Shown: positions 53,295 through 62,384 of the stretch, piece by piece
Layout: the number at the start of each line of letters is the position of its first letter
How positions within the stretch are numbered: position 1 is the first letter of the stretch
NCBI GenBank assembly: GCA_009840525.1
Contig: VXNP01000141.1
Span: forward strand, 1-64,000
Length of the DNA stretch: 64,000 bases
From: Gammaproteobacteria bacterium
GTDB lineage: Bacteria; Gemmatimonadota; Gemmatimonadetes; Longimicrobiales; Gaopeijiaceae
Direction of reading: 5' to 3'
Translations under genes and position numbers: made by a program
The notes under the pieces: model-generated
The model's input: only the letters and a program-made list of their open reading frames with translations
The model's database searches: none
Told to the model about the DNA's origin: nothing

Positions 53295-54839
53295 TCAATC
53301 AGGGCCATGGGGGGCGGATCCGCCGGCGCCGCGGGCGCGTTCCAGCAGCGCCAGCCGCAACTCACGCCCCATGGGAGTGAGCCGATACCTCTGCCTGCCG
53401 CTCGTGGGCTTGTCCGGGATCGTCATCTCGATGAGGCCGGCGTCGAGTGCCGGTCGCAGGTAGTTGACCACCAGGTTGCTTCGGTTCCTGAGGCCGAGGC
53501 CCTGGAGAATCTGCGCGCGCGATCGATCGCGATCCAGAACCCGTACCAGATCCCTGACCTGGACCGTGGTCTTGCGCTCCCAGACGAGCGTGGCATCCCT
53601 GTGTCGGTCAGGGGTTTTTGTCCCGGCATCCCGCAGGTTGAACAGGCTTGCCTGCAAGGCGGCGAAGTCGTCGTCGCCGATGCCCGAGGGCTGGAGCCGG
53701 ATGGCGGGCGGGCGCCTGAAGCTTGTGGTGACTTCGGTTCCGGAAGACTCGATCCGAGGCTCCAGGACCCCGTACTCCCGGCAGAGCGACTTCATGCGCC
53801 GGATGCCGGTGCCGATTCCTCCAACCAGGCCCATGCGGGCGAGCATGCTGTAGAGCAGCGGATTGCGGGGAACGCTCTTGGTTCCCAGATCGCCCTCGTT
53901 CATGCCCTCGGGCAGCCCTCCGGGGCTGACGATTTCCACACGGTCCTTGAAGACACGCACCCGTACATGGTTGCGGGAACGGTAGTCACGGTGGGCGATC
54001 GCGTTCACGAGCGCCTCGCGCAAGGCTTCCTCGGGCAGCTCGGGACGGCCCCTGGCGTCTTCACGCCAGATCGTGAACTGAACGTTGATTCTGCGCAGCA
54101 CCCACGCCAGCACTTCGTCCGCGATCTCGAGCAGCGAGCCGTGGAAGTCCTGCCGTTCGAGACTTCCCACCTCCTCGGTCCCCCGAAAGAAGGCACAGGA
54201 TACGTGCGCGCTCTCCGTGAACTGGCGGATGTCCTGGGCGAGCAGCCACGCGCCGGCGTACGTCATCCGGTCTTCGTTGTCGACGAGGCCGAGATTGCGC
54301 AGCGCCAGCATCGCGTGCATGGCTTCCGGAATCTTCGCCCGACCGATGAACCGCTCCCAGACGTCGGCCTTCAGATGAGCCTCCATCGAAAAGGCCTCAC
54401 AGGGCTCCTTGTCGAAGTGAGCGCGTCCGACAGCGTAGTAGAGATCCCTGATCTCCGCATTCGTCAGTCGCCGGCTGCCGCCCCCCTCGCGCACGAAGGC
54501 GCGCCATCCGATGGAATAGGGCTTGTATTTCTGGGGCGGGACGGTCACGCGCATCACTTCGCCCACGCTCTCGACCTCCACCACGATCGGCGGGTCGCCG
54601 GACCGGGCAACAGTGAGCACTTTGACGCGGGTTCGGCGGTGGTTCCCGACGCCGACGACCTCCCCGGACCTGGACACGCCGAGCAGGATCGTCCCCCCGT
54701 CTCCGTTTGCGAACGCGCACAACTCCCTGCCGAATTCTCGCCCGAGCGAACGTTGGAACTCGACCTCGGGACCCTCGCCGGCGGCGATCAGGTCGAGGAG
54801 TTCCTGGCGGGTCACCGGGAAGCCGGCCGCCCCGGGCAC
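53295..54839 (-). CDS. AlbA_2/Schlafen-type ATP-binding transcriptional regulator
   Basis: 514 residues. Residues about 10-130 form the AlbA_2 (Schlafen AAA_4) domain: GPEVEFQRSLGREFGRELCAFANGDGGTILLGVSRSGEVVGV in pieces. Residues 275-370 match the HATPase_c_4 domain common in these regulators: LREALVNAIAHRDYRSRNHVRVRVFKDRVEIVSPGGLPEGM. The C-terminal 120 residues contain a winged helix-like region (RSRAQILQGLGLRNRSNLVVNYLRPALDAGLIEM). Similar proteins are annotated as RecG-like or ATP-dependent DNA helicase though they have no helicase motifs. Start GTG 54839. Could act in DNA-related regulation or defence; unproven. Confidence 0.82.
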   Translation of the reverse strand: MPGAAGFPVTRQELLDLIAAGEGPEVEFQRSLGREFGRELCAFANGDGGTILLGVSRSGEVVGVGNHRRTRVKVLTVARSGDPPIVVEVESVGEVMRVTVPPQKYKPYSIGWRAFVREGGGSRRLTNAEIRDLYYAVGRAHFDKEPCEAFSMEAHLKADVWERFIGRAKIPEAMHAMLALRNLGLVDNEDRMTYAGAWLLAQDIRQFTESAHVSCAFFRGTEEVGSLERQDFHGSLLEIADEVLAWVLRRINVQFTIWREDARGRPELPEEALREALVNAIAHRDYRSRNHVRVRVFKDRVEIVSPGGLPEGMNEGDLGTKSVPRNPLLYSMLARMGLVGGIGTGIRRMKSLCREYGVLEPRIESSGTEVTTSFRRPPAIRLQPSGIGDDDFAALQASLFNLRDAGTKTPDRHRDATLVWERKTTVQVRDLVRVLDRDRSRAQILQGLGLRNRSNLVVNYLRPALDAGLIEMTIPDKPTSGRQRYRLTPMGRELRLALLERARGAGGSAPHGPD

Positions 54840-54916
54840 GCCCGCCGGGACATCACATCCTGTATGCTCACTTGTATCATGATCGCTCTAAGGGCTGGCG
54901 CGCGCGGTCGGGGTTG

Positions 54917-56107
54917 TCAAGGGTCCGCGCGGCCTCCCCCGGCCGTCGACCCGAGCACCGTGATGGTCGCCGTGCCGACGTAGTTCGCGCCGGCGCGCGT
55001 CGCCTTGACGTCGATCCTTCCCGTTCCCGGCCCCACAGCCCTCGCCAGGCCAGTGTCGCTCACCGTCACCACCGCCGGGTTGGACGTCGACCAGACATAG
55101 TCGGTGTCTTCGACCACGTGTCCGTTCCCGTCGAGGGCGACGGCGCTCAGGAGCAGCGTGTCGCCGATCGCGAGGGTATCGGCCTCCGGGGTCACGCGCA
55201 CCTCGGTCGCAAGCTGCGCGACGGTCACGCCCGCGGAATCGCGCAGTTCGCCGGTGGTCGCGAACACGTCCGTGCTGCCGGTCCGCACCGCGGTGACCAG
55301 GCCGGTCGAATCGACCGTCGCGACTGCGTCGTGTTCGGACATCCAGGTGACCGCCAGGGCCGGTCCGTGGTGGCCGTTGGCGTCGACACCGCTCGCGACC
55401 AGCCGGATGGTATCGCCGAGCGAGAAGAGCGTCGTGGCGGGCGGGACCACGTCCAGCTCGACGATGACCTGCGAGACCGTAACCGCGGCGGCCCCGCTGA
55501 CCGCGTCCGCTTGAGCGGTGATGTTCGCAGTGCCGTTTCCGACCGCGGTGACCAGGCCGCTGGAATCGACCGTGGCTACCGCGTCGTCTTCCGAGGACCA
55601 GGTGACGGTTGCGTCTTCCACGGCGTTGTCGTTCGCGTCGAACGGCGCGGCTGTGAACTGTACGGAATCGCCGAGGGACGAGAATTCCACCGAAGCCGGC
55701 GATATGTCGACGCGCGCCGCGCGCTGGGCCACGGTAACGGCGGCGGTACCGGCCGCGCTGCCGGAGGTGGCCGTGACGGTGGCGCTTCCGTTCGCAACCG
55801 CGGTGACCAGTCCACCGGCGCTCACGCTCGCGACCGAATTGTCGGTGGTCGTCCAGCTGACGGACGCCCCCGCCATCGCCTGGCCGTTCTGGTCGGCGAC
55901 GGCCGCGGTGAGCTGGAGCGTCTCGCCGAGAGACGAGAGGTCGACGGCAGCCGGCGAGATGCTGACGGTTGTGGCGACGGGAGGCTCCGGAGGCTCGGTT
56001 GGCGCCGCCTCGTCAGTGCCACCACAGGCGACGATCAGGGCCAGCACCAGGATGGGCACCGCCAGGGTCCACGCGGGCGCGGCCCGCCACGGCTCAGGTC
56101 TCCTCAT
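54917..56107 (-). CDS. Lipoprotein with four BIG2-type Ig-like domains
   Basis: 396 residues. Lipobox LALIVACGG (Cys28), a short Pro/Thr/Glu linker, then four tandem bacterial Ig-like (BIG2) domains of about 85-90 residues. Each carries the same blocks: SxGDTLxL..A, WTTTDNSVASVSAGGLVTAV, WSSEDDAVATVDSSGLVTAV, WMSEHDAVATVDSTGLVTAV and WSTSNPAVVTVSDTGLARAV. Such repeats act as adhesive or spacer modules on cell surfaces. ATG 56107 follows a purine-rich GGGAGAGAAGG. No C-terminal anchoring or secretion motif is visible. Confidence 0.9.
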   Translation of the reverse strand: MRRPEPWRAAPAWTLAVPILVLALIVACGGTDEAAPTEPPEPPVATTVSISPAAVDLSSLGETLQLTAAVADQNGQAMAGASVSWTTTDNSVASVSAGGLVTAVANGSATVTATSGSAAGTAAVTVAQRAARVDISPASVEFSSLGDSVQFTAAPFDANDNAVEDATVTWSSEDDAVATVDSSGLVTAVGNGTANITAQADAVSGAAAVTVSQVIVELDVVPPATTLFSLGDTIRLVASGVDANGHHGPALAVTWMSEHDAVATVDSTGLVTAVRTGSTDVFATTGELRDSAGVTVAQLATEVRVTPEADTLAIGDTLLLSAVALDGNGHVVEDTDYVWSTSNPAVVTVSDTGLARAVGPGTGRIDVKATRAGANYVGTATITVLGSTAGGGRADP

Positions 56108-56234
56108 GGCCTTCTCTCCCGGTTTCAGGACGGGCTCGGGGTCGTGGGTCGTGCCAACATGCATACCCCCGCAAGTCGGGCTTGGTGCGGCTCCGGTTCG
56201 CGGCGGGCTACATGGATGCTCCGTCAGATCAGCG

Positions 56235-57020
56235 CTACCCCGAATGTGCCGCCACATGCTCCCCCGCGAGCTCCAGCCCGATGAGCGTAAGCAGCGGGTC
56301 CACGTGGTCGAAGGCGGCAACGTGCTTCGCCACCAGCGGAGAGAAGCCACCGGTGCCCACAACCATGGGATCGGCAACGTCCCATTCCGCTCGCACGCGC
56401 TCGATCATCCCCGCGATCGCGTCCATGGTGGTGAAGAAGATGCCGGAGTGGATGCAGGATTCGGTGCGTTTGCCGATCACCCGCTTCGGGGGAATTAACT
56501 CCACGGGCGGGAGCTTGGCGGTCCGGGCCGCGAGCCACTCCTTGCCGGACATGAGGCCGGGGGCGATCACGCCCCCCTGGAAGCGGCCGTCGGCGGTGAT
56601 GCAGTCGTAGGTGGTGGCGGTGCCCAGGTCGACGACGATGCAGTCGCGCCCGAAGAGCCGGGAAGCGGCCATGGTGTTGGCGACGCGGTCGGCGCCCACG
56701 GTGCGCGGCTCCTCCACGTCGAGGACGATGGGCAGGGGTGTGGACGCGTCGATGACCACCAGCTCCGCGGAACCAAGCCGGGCCGCGGCTTCCCGCAGGA
56801 CATCGGAGGCGGAGGGGACCACCGAGCCCAGCACCACGCGGGTCAGGGCACCGGGGTCGTAGCCGTCCGAGCGGAGGAGCGTGCCGAGCAGCAGCACATA
56901 CTCGTCGGGGGTGCGCGGCACGTGAGTGCTTACCCGCCAGCGGCCCGCGACCCCTTCCCGCCCGGGGGCGAAGAGGGCCAGCACGGTTTCGGTATTGCCC
57001 ACATCAAGTACCAGATGCAT
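56235..57020 (-). CDS. coaX: Type III pantothenate kinase
   Basis: 261 residues. First step of coenzyme A synthesis, phosphorylating pantothenate; ASKHA fold and not feedback-inhibited by CoA. N-terminal LVLDVGNTETVLALF is the phosphate 1 motif, VGADRVANTMAA the pantothenate-binding region, and IVVDLGTATTYDCITADG phosphate 2. C-terminal FFTTMDAIAGMIERVR and VVGTGGFSPLVAKH complete the domain. ATG 57020. Last gene of the secD-to-coaX run; 23 bases after birA. Confidence 0.97.
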   Translation of the reverse strand: MHLVLDVGNTETVLALFAPGREGVAGRWRVSTHVPRTPDEYVLLLGTLLRSDGYDPGALTRVVLGSVVPSASDVLREAAARLGSAELVVIDASTPLPIVLDVEEPRTVGADRVANTMAASRLFGRDCIVVDLGTATTYDCITADGRFQGGVIAPGLMSGKEWLAARTAKLPPVELIPPKRVIGKRTESCIHSGIFFTTMDAIAGMIERVRAEWDVADPMVVGTGGFSPLVAKHVAAFDHVDPLLTLIGLELAGEHVAAHSG

Positions 57021-57043
57021 GTCGAGGTTCCTCGGGTGGATGC

Positions 57044-57868
57044 CTACGGATCCGGCAACAGCCTCACGCCGCCGGAACGAATCTCGCGCCTCGCGCCTCC
57101 GGATTCCTCGAAGAGGAGCGCCCCCGCGGAGGTGATGCCGCGGGCCGTTCCCATCTCGCCGCTCCTGAGCACGACGCGGCGGCCGCTGAGGGCATCGCGC
57201 CGGGTGAGTTCCCGGTGCAGCGCTCCCTTCAGCCGGGGCGCCTCCGGGATCAGCACCTCCCGCAGCCGGGCGAGCAGCGCACCCGCGAGGGCGGGCGCGG
57301 ACACGGACATCGCGCCCATCGCGCGCAGGGAGCCGGCGCGGCCGCGGAGTTCCGGCGGGAAGTCCGCCGCGCGCTGCGAGATATTGATGCCCGCTCCGAT
57401 CGCCATGCCCCGGCCCCCGGCGCCGTCGTCCCATGATTCGCACAGGATGCCGCCGACCTTGCGGCCCGCCACGACAAGATCGTTCGGCCACTCGATCTCC
57501 GCCCGCAAGTCCGGGCAGACTTCCTCGATCGCGCGCGCAGCCGCGATTCCGACGAGGAGGGGGACGATGGAATGTGCGGATGGGCGCCCCGCGAGCACCA
57601 CGGTCATCCAGAGCCCGGAGCCGGGCGGGGACAGCCACCGCCGCCCTTCCCTCCCCCGACCCAGGGTCTGCTCGTCCGCGATGATCACCGAAAACGAGGG
57701 CGCGCCCGCGCGGGCGATGCTGCGGGCCCGGTCGTTGGTGGAGCCGAGGCGACGGTGCACTTCGAGGAGCGGCACGCCCCACCGCTCCGCCCAATGGGCG
57801 ACCGGTTCGCCCTGCCAGATCCGGGAGCCGCGGTCACCGGTATGCCGGACCGGCCTGCCGCCGCGCAT
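57044..57868 (-). CDS. birA: Biotin-[acetyl-CoA-carboxylase] ligase, class I (no HTH)
   Basis: 274 residues. Activates biotin with ATP and attaches it to the carboxylase carrier domain. The catalytic part is complete: GSTNDRARSIARAG, QTLGRGREGRRWLSPPGSGLWMTVVL (biotinyl-AMP loop), IEWPNDLVVAGRKVGGILCES and INISQRAADFPPELR. There is no N-terminal winged-helix, so it is not a BirA-type repressor. The C-terminal SH3-like part (ALSGRRVVLRSGEMGTARGI) is present. ATG 57868, eleven bases after the uppP stop; 23 bases before coaX. Confidence 0.93.
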   Translation of the reverse strand: MRGGRPVRHTGDRGSRIWQGEPVAHWAERWGVPLLEVHRRLGSTNDRARSIARAGAPSFSVIIADEQTLGRGREGRRWLSPPGSGLWMTVVLAGRPSAHSIVPLLVGIAAARAIEEVCPDLRAEIEWPNDLVVAGRKVGGILCESWDDGAGGRGMAIGAGINISQRAADFPPELRGRAGSLRAMGAMSVSAPALAGALLARLREVLIPEAPRLKGALHRELTRRDALSGRRVVLRSGEMGTARGITSAGALLFEESGGARREIRSGGVRLLPDP

Positions 57869-57879
57869 GGCTTCGCCGC

Positions 57880-58683
57880 CTACCCGATCCACAGGTACCC
57901 GAGGAAGAGCAGCCCCAGAACCCAGGGGTACGGGGCGAAGCGGTGGAACGAACGGGCGCGCAGCGCGGCCAGGAAGATCCTGATGGCAACCAGGCCGGTC
58001 GCGGCGGCCGCCACCGCCCCGAATACGAGCGGCGCGGTGCCGAGGGCCGGCGCCGTGGCCCCGGCGTCCACGAGCTGGAGGAGGGCGGCTCCGAGTATGG
58101 CGGGCACAGACATCAGGAACGAGAACTCGGCCGCGTCGTCGGACGCAACGCCCAGCCAGAGGGCCGCCACCACGGTCGAACCCGAGCGCGAGATGCCGGG
58201 AAGGAGCGCGAACGCCTGGGCGACCCCGATGAGCATCGCGACGCCCAGCCCGCGCGCCCCCGGGAACGGTGCAGACTGCGGCGCCCGCGACCGCATCGCC
58301 GCGCGCGCGCTCCACAACACCCCACCCGTGACCAGGAACGCCACCCCCGCCGCGGCCGGCGTCTCGAACGCCGCCTCCACGACATCGCCCAGGAGGAAGT
58401 AGACCGCTGCCGCCGGTACGTTGGCGAGCGCGATGAGCCCGAGGTAGCGCCACGTCTCCGGGTCCAGCCGGACCGATCCCCGCATGAGCGCGCCCACCCT
58501 GCGCCGGTATGCGACCAGCACCGAAACCAGCGTCGCGAAGTGCACGGCGACTTCGAAGGCGACACCGGGCAGTTCGATTCCGAGCAGTGCCTGGCCGACG
58601 ACCAGGTGCCCGGAGCTCGAGACCGGGAGGAATTCGGTGAACCCCTGGACCACACCCAGCAGGACGGCCTCCGGGACACTCAC
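57880..58683 (-). CDS. uppP: Undecaprenyl-diphosphatase (UppP/BacA)
   Basis: 267 residues. Inner-membrane enzyme that dephosphorylates C55-PP so the lipid carrier is recycled for peptidoglycan and other polymers; overproduction gives bacitracin resistance. Both active-site signatures are present: GFTEFLPVSSSGHLVV near residue 14 and PGISRSGSTVVAALW near 160. About eight membrane helices. Start GTG 58683 shares four bases (GTGA) with the miaA stop, so it is translationally coupled to miaA. Confidence 0.97.
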   Translation of the reverse strand: MSVPEAVLLGVVQGFTEFLPVSSSGHLVVGQALLGIELPGVAFEVAVHFATLVSVLVAYRRRVGALMRGSVRLDPETWRYLGLIALANVPAAAVYFLLGDVVEAAFETPAAAGVAFLVTGGVLWSARAAMRSRAPQSAPFPGARGLGVAMLIGVAQAFALLPGISRSGSTVVAALWLGVASDDAAEFSFLMSVPAILGAALLQLVDAGATAPALGTAPLVFGAVAAAATGLVAIRIFLAALRARSFHRFAPYPWVLGLLFLGYLWIG

Positions 58684-59627
58684 CGGTCCGACGTCTCGCC
58701 GTTGGCGCCGCCCAGCGCACGCCAGGCCCCCAGCACCTCTGCGCATTGAGTTTCAAGCGGCTTCAGGCCATCGATCCTGACTGCGTCCGGGGGCAACTGG
58801 TTGCGGAACCAGGTGAGCTGGCGGCGGGCGTAGCCACGGGTCGCGCGCCGGGTCGCGTCCAGAGCCTCCTCGAGGTCAAGACGTCCCTCCAGGTATCCGA
58901 GGATCTCGCGATAGCCGGTGCCGGACATCCCGGGATCGTCCGCCCCGTAGCCGCCAGCCGCAAGGACGCGGACTTCCTCGATCATCCCCCGCTCGGCCAT
59001 CCTGCCCACGCGCTCGTTGATTCGCCCGTAGAGTTCGTCGCGCGGCAGTTCCAGCACCACGACCATGCCCTCGGTGGCCGGAGCGTTCGCCTCCGCGGTT
59101 CGGTGCCACCACGACAGCGGACGGCCCGTGAGCAGGGTCACTTCGAGGGTGCGCTCGATGCGCTGGACCCCGCCTGCGACCGCGAGTCGGGCCCGATCCG
59201 GATCCAGCACGCGGACCCAGCGCTCCAGCTCCTCCATTCCGCGCTGCGCAAGGAAGCGGCGCAGGCGCGCCACCCGACCCGGGTCCAGTTGTGGCTCCTC
59301 GAAGAGAGGCTCCATCAGTGCCTTCAGAAAGAAGCCGGTGCCTCCCGCCAGTACCGGCACTCGCCCGCGCGCGCGGATTCGGCTCATCCAGCGGGCGGCG
59401 TCGCGGGCAAACTCGCCGGCGCTGTAGGATTCGTCCGGATCCCGGATGTCGACGCCGTGATGCGGGATGCGGGCGCGGATGCCGGCGGCCACCTTGTCGG
59501 TGCCGATATCCATCCCGCGGTAGATCTGGCGCGAGTCCATGGAGATGACCTCGCCATCCAGCGCCTCGGCGACCGCCAACGAGAGTGCCGTCTTGCCCGT
59601 GGTCGTCGCGCCGGTGATGGCGAGCAA
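58680..59627 (-). CDS. miaA: tRNA dimethylallyltransferase (MiaA)
   Basis: 315 residues. Transfers an isopentenyl group to A37 of tRNAs reading UNN codons. The P-loop GATTTGKTALS is near the N-terminus; next MDSRQIYRGMDIGTDK (DSRQ motif), ESYSAGEFARDAARW, VLAGGTGFFLKAL and TGYREILGYLEG with the conserved terminal QLTWFRNQLP. The chosen TTG (59627) lies one base after the mutL stop; the frame is open upstream inside mutL but homology starts here. Its stop overlaps uppP's start. Confidence 0.96.
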   Translation of the reverse strand: MLAITGATTTGKTALSLAVAEALDGEVISMDSRQIYRGMDIGTDKVAAGIRARIPHHGVDIRDPDESYSAGEFARDAARWMSRIRARGRVPVLAGGTGFFLKALMEPLFEEPQLDPGRVARLRRFLAQRGMEELERWVRVLDPDRARLAVAGGVQRIERTLEVTLLTGRPLSWWHRTAEANAPATEGMVVVLELPRDELYGRINERVGRMAERGMIEEVRVLAAGGYGADDPGMSGTGYREILGYLEGRLDLEEALDATRRATRGYARRQLTWFRNQLPPDAVRIDGLKPLETQCAEVLGAWRALGGANGETSDR

Positions 59628-59628
59628 C

Positions 59629-61482
59629 TCAGGTGCGGCCAAAGCGGCGCTCCAGCTCCGACAGGGACAGGCGCACGGCGGTCGGACGCCCATGGACGTC
59701 GTGATGCGGGAGATCGGTGGCGAAGAGGCGGTCGATCAACTCCCGCATCTCCTCCTGCGACAGCTCCCGGCCGGCCTTAATGGCGCCCTTGCAGGCGAAG
59801 GTCATCGCGATGCGCTCGTGCTGGTTGCGGGCGGCCCGCACCAGTTCCGACCCGTGCGTCAGCTCGCCGATCATCTCGCGCAGGCAGTGCTCGGCGTCGA
59901 AGTACGGATGCGGGTTCGGCACCGCGTGCACGATGATGGAGTTGCCCCCGAACCCGTCGACCTCGAAGCCCGCGCGGGCGAGCATGCCGAACAGCGGCTC
60001 GACGTGCTGGTATTCGGCCGGCGGCAGGGTCAGGGTGATGGGGAACAGCAGGCGCTGGCCGGGCTGCCCGCCCCTGCCGAAAGCCTCCATCAGCTCCTGG
60101 AAGAGGATGCGCTCGTGGGCGGAGTGCTGGTCGATCATCATCATCCCGCCCCGCACCTCGACGAGGATGTAGGTCCCGTGAAGCTGCCAGAGGCGCGCGG
60201 GTTCCACGGGAACTTCCTCGGTCGGAGCGACCGGCCTGGCTGCATCGGCGGCCGCCGGCGCCCCGCTGGCGAAAAGCGCCATCTGCGCATCGGCGGCTTC
60301 GGAGGGTGGGTCGGACGACCGGTCCGCCTTCCCGGGCGCGTACTTCGCCGACTCGCGCACCCTGGCCGCGCCTGCGCCAGCGCCAACGGGCGGAGCGGAG
60401 GACGGACTCGATTCCGGCGCGAAGTCCTGCGCGCGCGAAGTCGTGTCGTCGGACTCACCGGGAGCGTCGAGCGTGGCGGCGCTCTCTTCACCCGCCAGCG
60501 CGCGCCGGATTTCGTCCTCGATGAAGCCTTCCACCGCGGTCCGGTCGCGGAAGCGCACCTCCAGCTTGGCCGGGTGCACGTTCACGTCGACCTCGCCGGC
60601 GGGGAGGTCGAGGTAGAGGAAGAACCAGGGGCGCACGGCCTCGCGAATGGTGGTGCGGTAGGCGCGGCGTACCGTGTCCCTGAGGCCCTTGTCCCGGAAC
60701 GGTCGGCCGCCCACGAAAAGGTAGGTGCGGCGCGGACCCGGACGCGCCTGGTCGGGGCGCTGCAGGAGGCCGCTCACCCGGCCGACCTTCCCCGCCCCCG
60801 CGAACCCGAACATGGAGGCGCGGGCGTCCTTGCCCCACAGCCGGCCGACCCGGCGCGCGGGGCCCGGGTCGGCGGGCAGATCCATCAGCGTGCGCCCGTC
60901 GGAGGTGAGGGTGAACGCGACCTCGGGATGGGCCAGGGCAAGCGACGTGAGCTCGGCGGCCACCACGCGGGTTTCCGCGGATCCGCTCTTCAGAAAGCGC
61001 CTGCGCGCGGGCGCGTTGAAGAAGAGGTTGGCCGCCTCCAGCGTGGTGCCGCGGGCCCGCGCGAGATCGTCGACGCTGGTGATGGTTCCGCCGGTCGCCC
61101 GAATGCGGGTGCCCGCGCCCGACTCGTCGCAGGTCTCGAGCGTCAGCCGCGATACCGCCGCGATCGAGGGCAGCGCCTCGCCACGGAAGCCGAAGCTCGC
61201 GACTCCGCGCAGCTCCCGGGCGCTCGCGATCTTGCTGGTGGCGTGGCGCTCGAGGCACATGATCGCATCCTGGCGCCCCATGCCGAACCCGTCGTCGATC
61301 ACCCGGATGCGCTGCCTCCCGCCCCGCTCCATCTCGACCCGGATGTGCGCGGCGCCGGCGTCCAGAGCGTTCTCGACCAGCTCCTTCACAACCGACGCCG
61401 GACGCTCGACCACCTCGCCGGCGGCGATCTGGTTCGCCACCGCGTCCGGAAGCACCTGAATGGGGCGGGCGGGCGGCGTCAC
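59629..61482 (-). CDS. mutL: DNA mismatch repair protein MutL
   Basis: 617 residues. The N-terminal GHKL ATPase domain is intact: AGEVVERPASVVKELVENALDAGA, VIDDGFGMGRQDA, RHATSKI and FGFRGEALPSIA. A Pro/Ser/Ala-rich linker spans about residues 330-420. The C-terminal dimerisation domain has DQHSAHERILFQE, where endonuclease-type MutLs read DQHAxxERxxYE, plus ACKGAIKAG and PHHDVHGRPTA where many have CPHGRP. GTG 61482 overlaps the tatD stop in GTGA. Downstream miaA starts one base after its stop. Confidence 0.96.
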   Translation of the reverse strand: MTPPARPIQVLPDAVANQIAAGEVVERPASVVKELVENALDAGAAHIRVEMERGGRQRIRVIDDGFGMGRQDAIMCLERHATSKIASARELRGVASFGFRGEALPSIAAVSRLTLETCDESGAGTRIRATGGTITSVDDLARARGTTLEAANLFFNAPARRRFLKSGSAETRVVAAELTSLALAHPEVAFTLTSDGRTLMDLPADPGPARRVGRLWGKDARASMFGFAGAGKVGRVSGLLQRPDQARPGPRRTYLFVGGRPFRDKGLRDTVRRAYRTTIREAVRPWFFLYLDLPAGEVDVNVHPAKLEVRFRDRTAVEGFIEDEIRRALAGEESAATLDAPGESDDTTSRAQDFAPESSPSSAPPVGAGAGAARVRESAKYAPGKADRSSDPPSEAADAQMALFASGAPAAADAARPVAPTEEVPVEPARLWQLHGTYILVEVRGGMMMIDQHSAHERILFQELMEAFGRGGQPGQRLLFPITLTLPPAEYQHVEPLFGMLARAGFEVDGFGGNSIIVHAVPNPHPYFDAEHCLREMIGELTHGSELVRAARNQHERIAMTFACKGAIKAGRELSQEEMRELIDRLFATDLPHHDVHGRPTAVRLSLSELERRFGRT

Positions 61483-62288
61483 TGCGCGGCCGACGAGTGC
61501 TCGACGCGGCCCTCTGCTTCCTCGGGGTTCAGGCCGAAGAAGCGGAGGGCGTTGCGGGCGGTATGGCGCTCCACCTCTTCCGGGCTCTCACCCCGCACAT
61601 CCGCCACGCCGTCCCGCACCCGCGCCACCCAGGCGGGCTCGTTGCGCCGGCCCCGATGCGGCACCGGCGCCAGGTAGGGCGAGTCGGTCTCGATCATGAG
61701 ACGGTCGCGGGGCACCGCCCGCAGAGCTTCCTGGCCGTCGAAGTTCCTGAAGGTCACGAGCCCGGTGAACGAGATGTGCCAGCCCGCGTCGAGCGCTTCC
61801 TCGAGCAACCTCATCCCGCCGGTGAAGCAGTGGAGCACCCCTCGCGCCGCGCCCTTGAACTCCCGGATCACCGCGCCGGTGTCGTCATCCGCGGACCGCG
61901 AGTGCACCACCAGCGGGAGCCCGGTCTCGGCCGCCAGGCGGGCATGGGCGCGGAACAGGACGCGCTGGCGGTCGCGCGGACAGAAGTCGTAGTGGTAGTC
62001 CAGGCCCGTCTCGCCGACGGCTACCAGGCGCGACGAGGCATCCAGCAGTTCCCCGACCCGACGTACATCATCCGGGCCGGCCCGTCCCGCCTCATGGGGA
62101 TGTACGCCCGCCGTCCCCCACACCTGCCGGTGCGCCCGGGTCAGCTCCGCCACCCGCTCCGCGTCCGCCACCGACGACGCGATGGAGACGATCCCCCCGA
62201 CGCCGGCGGCGCGCGCCCGCTCGATGGTCTCGACCCGGTCGGCGTCGAAGCGCCGGTCGGTCAGATGGCAGTGGGATTCGAACAGCAT
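61479..62288 (-). CDS. tatD: TatD-family metal-dependent DNase/hydrolase
   Basis: 269 residues, cytoplasmic TIM-barrel hydrolase with 3'-5' exonuclease activity in known members. Metal ligands are in their usual places: FESHCHLTD (HxH), VAVGETGLDYHYD (Glu), LVVHSRSADD (His), LHCFTGG (His) and IETDSPYLAP (Asp). ATG 62288 is used, since the upstream frame has low-complexity sequence. Its stop overlaps the mutL GTG. 96 bases separate it from secF upstream. Confidence 0.94.
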   Translation of the reverse strand: MLFESHCHLTDRRFDADRVETIERARAAGVGGIVSIASSVADAERVAELTRAHRQVWGTAGVHPHEAGRAGPDDVRRVGELLDASSRLVAVGETGLDYHYDFCPRDRQRVLFRAHARLAAETGLPLVVHSRSADDDTGAVIREFKGAARGVLHCFTGGMRLLEEALDAGWHISFTGLVTFRNFDGQEALRAVPRDRLMIETDSPYLAPVPHRGRRNEPAWVARVRDGVADVRGESPEEVERHTARNALRFFGLNPEEAEGRVEHSSAAQ

Positions 62289-62384
62289 CGCGGTCGTGGA
62301 CCCGGCGGGCCCGGCGACAGCACAGGCAGGGCCGGAAATCCGGGATATCCTGGCCGGCACATCCGGGGGCCCGGCCTCGCCAGC

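Noticed and set aside
59539-61677. Plus-strand open frame opposite mutL and miaA
   Set aside because: Antisense to two recognised genes; no domain or ribosome-binding site.
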